Below, in pieces: positions 4,504 through 5,202 of a stretch of DNA of 5,202 nucleotides. The position numbers and the translations under genes are program-made. Numbering within the stretch: the first letter of the stretch is position 1; each line of letters starts with the position of its first letter. Below the pieces are notes generated by a model. It was not told the origin of the DNA. It saw only the letters and a program-made list of their open reading frames with translations, and did no database searches. Source of the stretch: an uncultured Eubacteriales bacterium (GTDB taxonomy: Bacteria > Bacillota > Clostridia > Oscillospirales > Butyricicoccaceae); NCBI GenBank assembly GCA_934675045.1, contig CAKUPI010000139.1, forward strand, positions 1 through 5,202. Direction: 5' to 3'.

Positions 4504-5202
4504 CTGGCAATTTTCGAGCGATTATTTGACCCCGCTTCTCTTTTGCGCAGCTCCAATCAATCATCAGACAACCTTCTGCCCGCCTCTGAAACGGTGAGCA
4601 ACCTCGTCAAGGTGGCCTGGCCTTCCATGCTGGAGGCTTTTCTGGTCAGCCTTGTCTCTATGGTAGACACCGTCATGGTCGGCACATTGGGCCACGAGGC
4701 TATCGCTTCGGTCGGATTGACCAGCCAGCCCCGACTCATTGTGCTGGCTTTATTTATGTCGCTGAACATCGGCGTCACGGCCGTCGTTTCGCGCCGCCGG
4801 GGCGAGGGCAACCGCCAAAGCGCCAACCACACGCTGCGGCAGGCGCTGCTTGTCGCCTCGGTTTTGTCCATTGTGCTTTCGGCCGTTGCCGTTTACTTTG
4901 CCAGGCCGCTGCTTCTCTTTGCCGGCGCGCAGCCCGACGCGCTCGAGGGGGCCGTCACCTACTTCCGCATCATCATCGGCGGCATTTTCTTCAACATCAT
5001 TTCGCTGACCATCAACGCCGCGCAAAAGGGCTGCGGCAACACCCGCATCGCCATGCACACCAACGTATGCGCCAACCTGGTCAACATTGTTTTCAACTAC
5101 CTGCTCATCGGCGGCAAGTTCGGCTTTCCCCGTCTGGGCGTCATGGGCGCCGCCATCGCCACAACCCTCGGGTACTTCACCGCCTTTCTCATCGCCCTTT
5201 CC
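4504..5202 (+). CDS. MATE-family multidrug/cation antiporter, N-terminal half (cut by window edge)
   Basis: MATE proteins export drugs or metabolites across the cytoplasmic membrane in exchange for Na+ or H+. The 233 codons present are about half of the usual 450. An amphipathic leader (AIFERLFDPASLL) precedes about six membrane segments, near 35-57, 66-90, 112-134, 150-172, 182-204 and 212-233. Family signatures are VDTVMVG (54-60), the repeat-turn region GVTAVVSRRRGEGN (90-103), INAAQKGCGNTR (170-181) and FGFPRLGVMGAAIAT (206-220). The frame has no stop to the window end. The start is unusual. The strong AAGGGAGG site favours CTG at 4504 (ten bases) or ACG at 4501 (seven bases). TTG at 4483 overlaps that site and has none of its own. 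GTG at 4594 or ATG at 4627 would cut into or remove the conserved first helix. The substrate and subfamily cannot be told. It is transcribed divergently from prmA. Confidence 0.9.
   Translation, partial: MAIFERLFDPASLLRSSNQSSDNLLPASETVSNLVKVAWPSMLEAFLVSLVSMVDTVMVGTLGHEAIASVGLTSQPRLIVLALFMSLNIGVTAVVSRRRGEGNRQSANHTLRQALLVASVLSIVLSAVAVYFARPLLLFAGAQPDALEGAVTYFRIIIGGIFFNIISLTINAAQKGCGNTRIAMHTNVCANLVNIVFNYLLIGGKFGFPRLGVMGAAIATTLGYFTAFLIALS

Noticed and set aside
4557..5058. Minus-strand open frames opposite the MATE gene
   Set aside because: The plus-strand frame has clear MATE motifs and a ribosome binding site; the opposite frames have neither.

Overview
The window looks like chromosome from a G+C-rich member of the Clostridia (Firmicutes); Oscillospirales or a related order is my best guess. 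The reasons are G/C-rich third codon positions, strong AGGAGG-type ribosome binding sites, SigA-type promoters with TGn-extended -10 boxes, tRNA genes that encode their CCA ends, a Met tRNA of Bacillus/Clostridium type, and a secreted protein with C-terminal S-layer-homology (SLH) repeats. No decisive taxonomic marker is present.

Layout, left to right. Positions 22-261 hold three tightly packed tRNA genes on the minus strand, transcribed Met(CAT), Glu(TTC), Val(CAC), behind a near-perfect TTGACA/TATAAT promoter at 304-333. Then come four minus-strand protein genes. In transcription order (right to left) they are prmA (ribosomal protein L11 methyltransferase), rsmE (16S rRNA U1498 methyltransferase), a polytopic membrane protein of unknown function, and a secreted transglutaminase-like protein with three SLH-type repeats. 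prmA has its own promoter (4392-4420), and rsmE has a second one in the 98-base gap after prmA (3285-3313). The membrane protein starts at or over the rsmE stop, and the SLH protein follows after 45 bases, so rsmE and the two downstream genes probably form one transcript. No terminator is visible between the SLH protein and the tRNA promoter, so the operon may run into the tRNAs.

On the plus strand, divergent from prmA, the last 0.7 kb encodes the N-terminal half of a MATE-family efflux transporter that runs off the window. Its best ribosome binding site points to a non-standard start codon (CTG or ACG). The divergent promoters have -35 boxes four bases apart, built on two copies of TTTGTAAA one helical turn apart.

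The prmA-rsmE pair is a conserved ribosome-modification module in Firmicutes. The two genes behind it are accessory: an unknown membrane protein and a cell-surface cysteine-hydrolase-like protein. I see no CRISPR array, insertion sequence, phage gene or clearly new defence system. The least explained content is the membrane/SLH gene pair and the start and promoter arrangement of the MATE gene.
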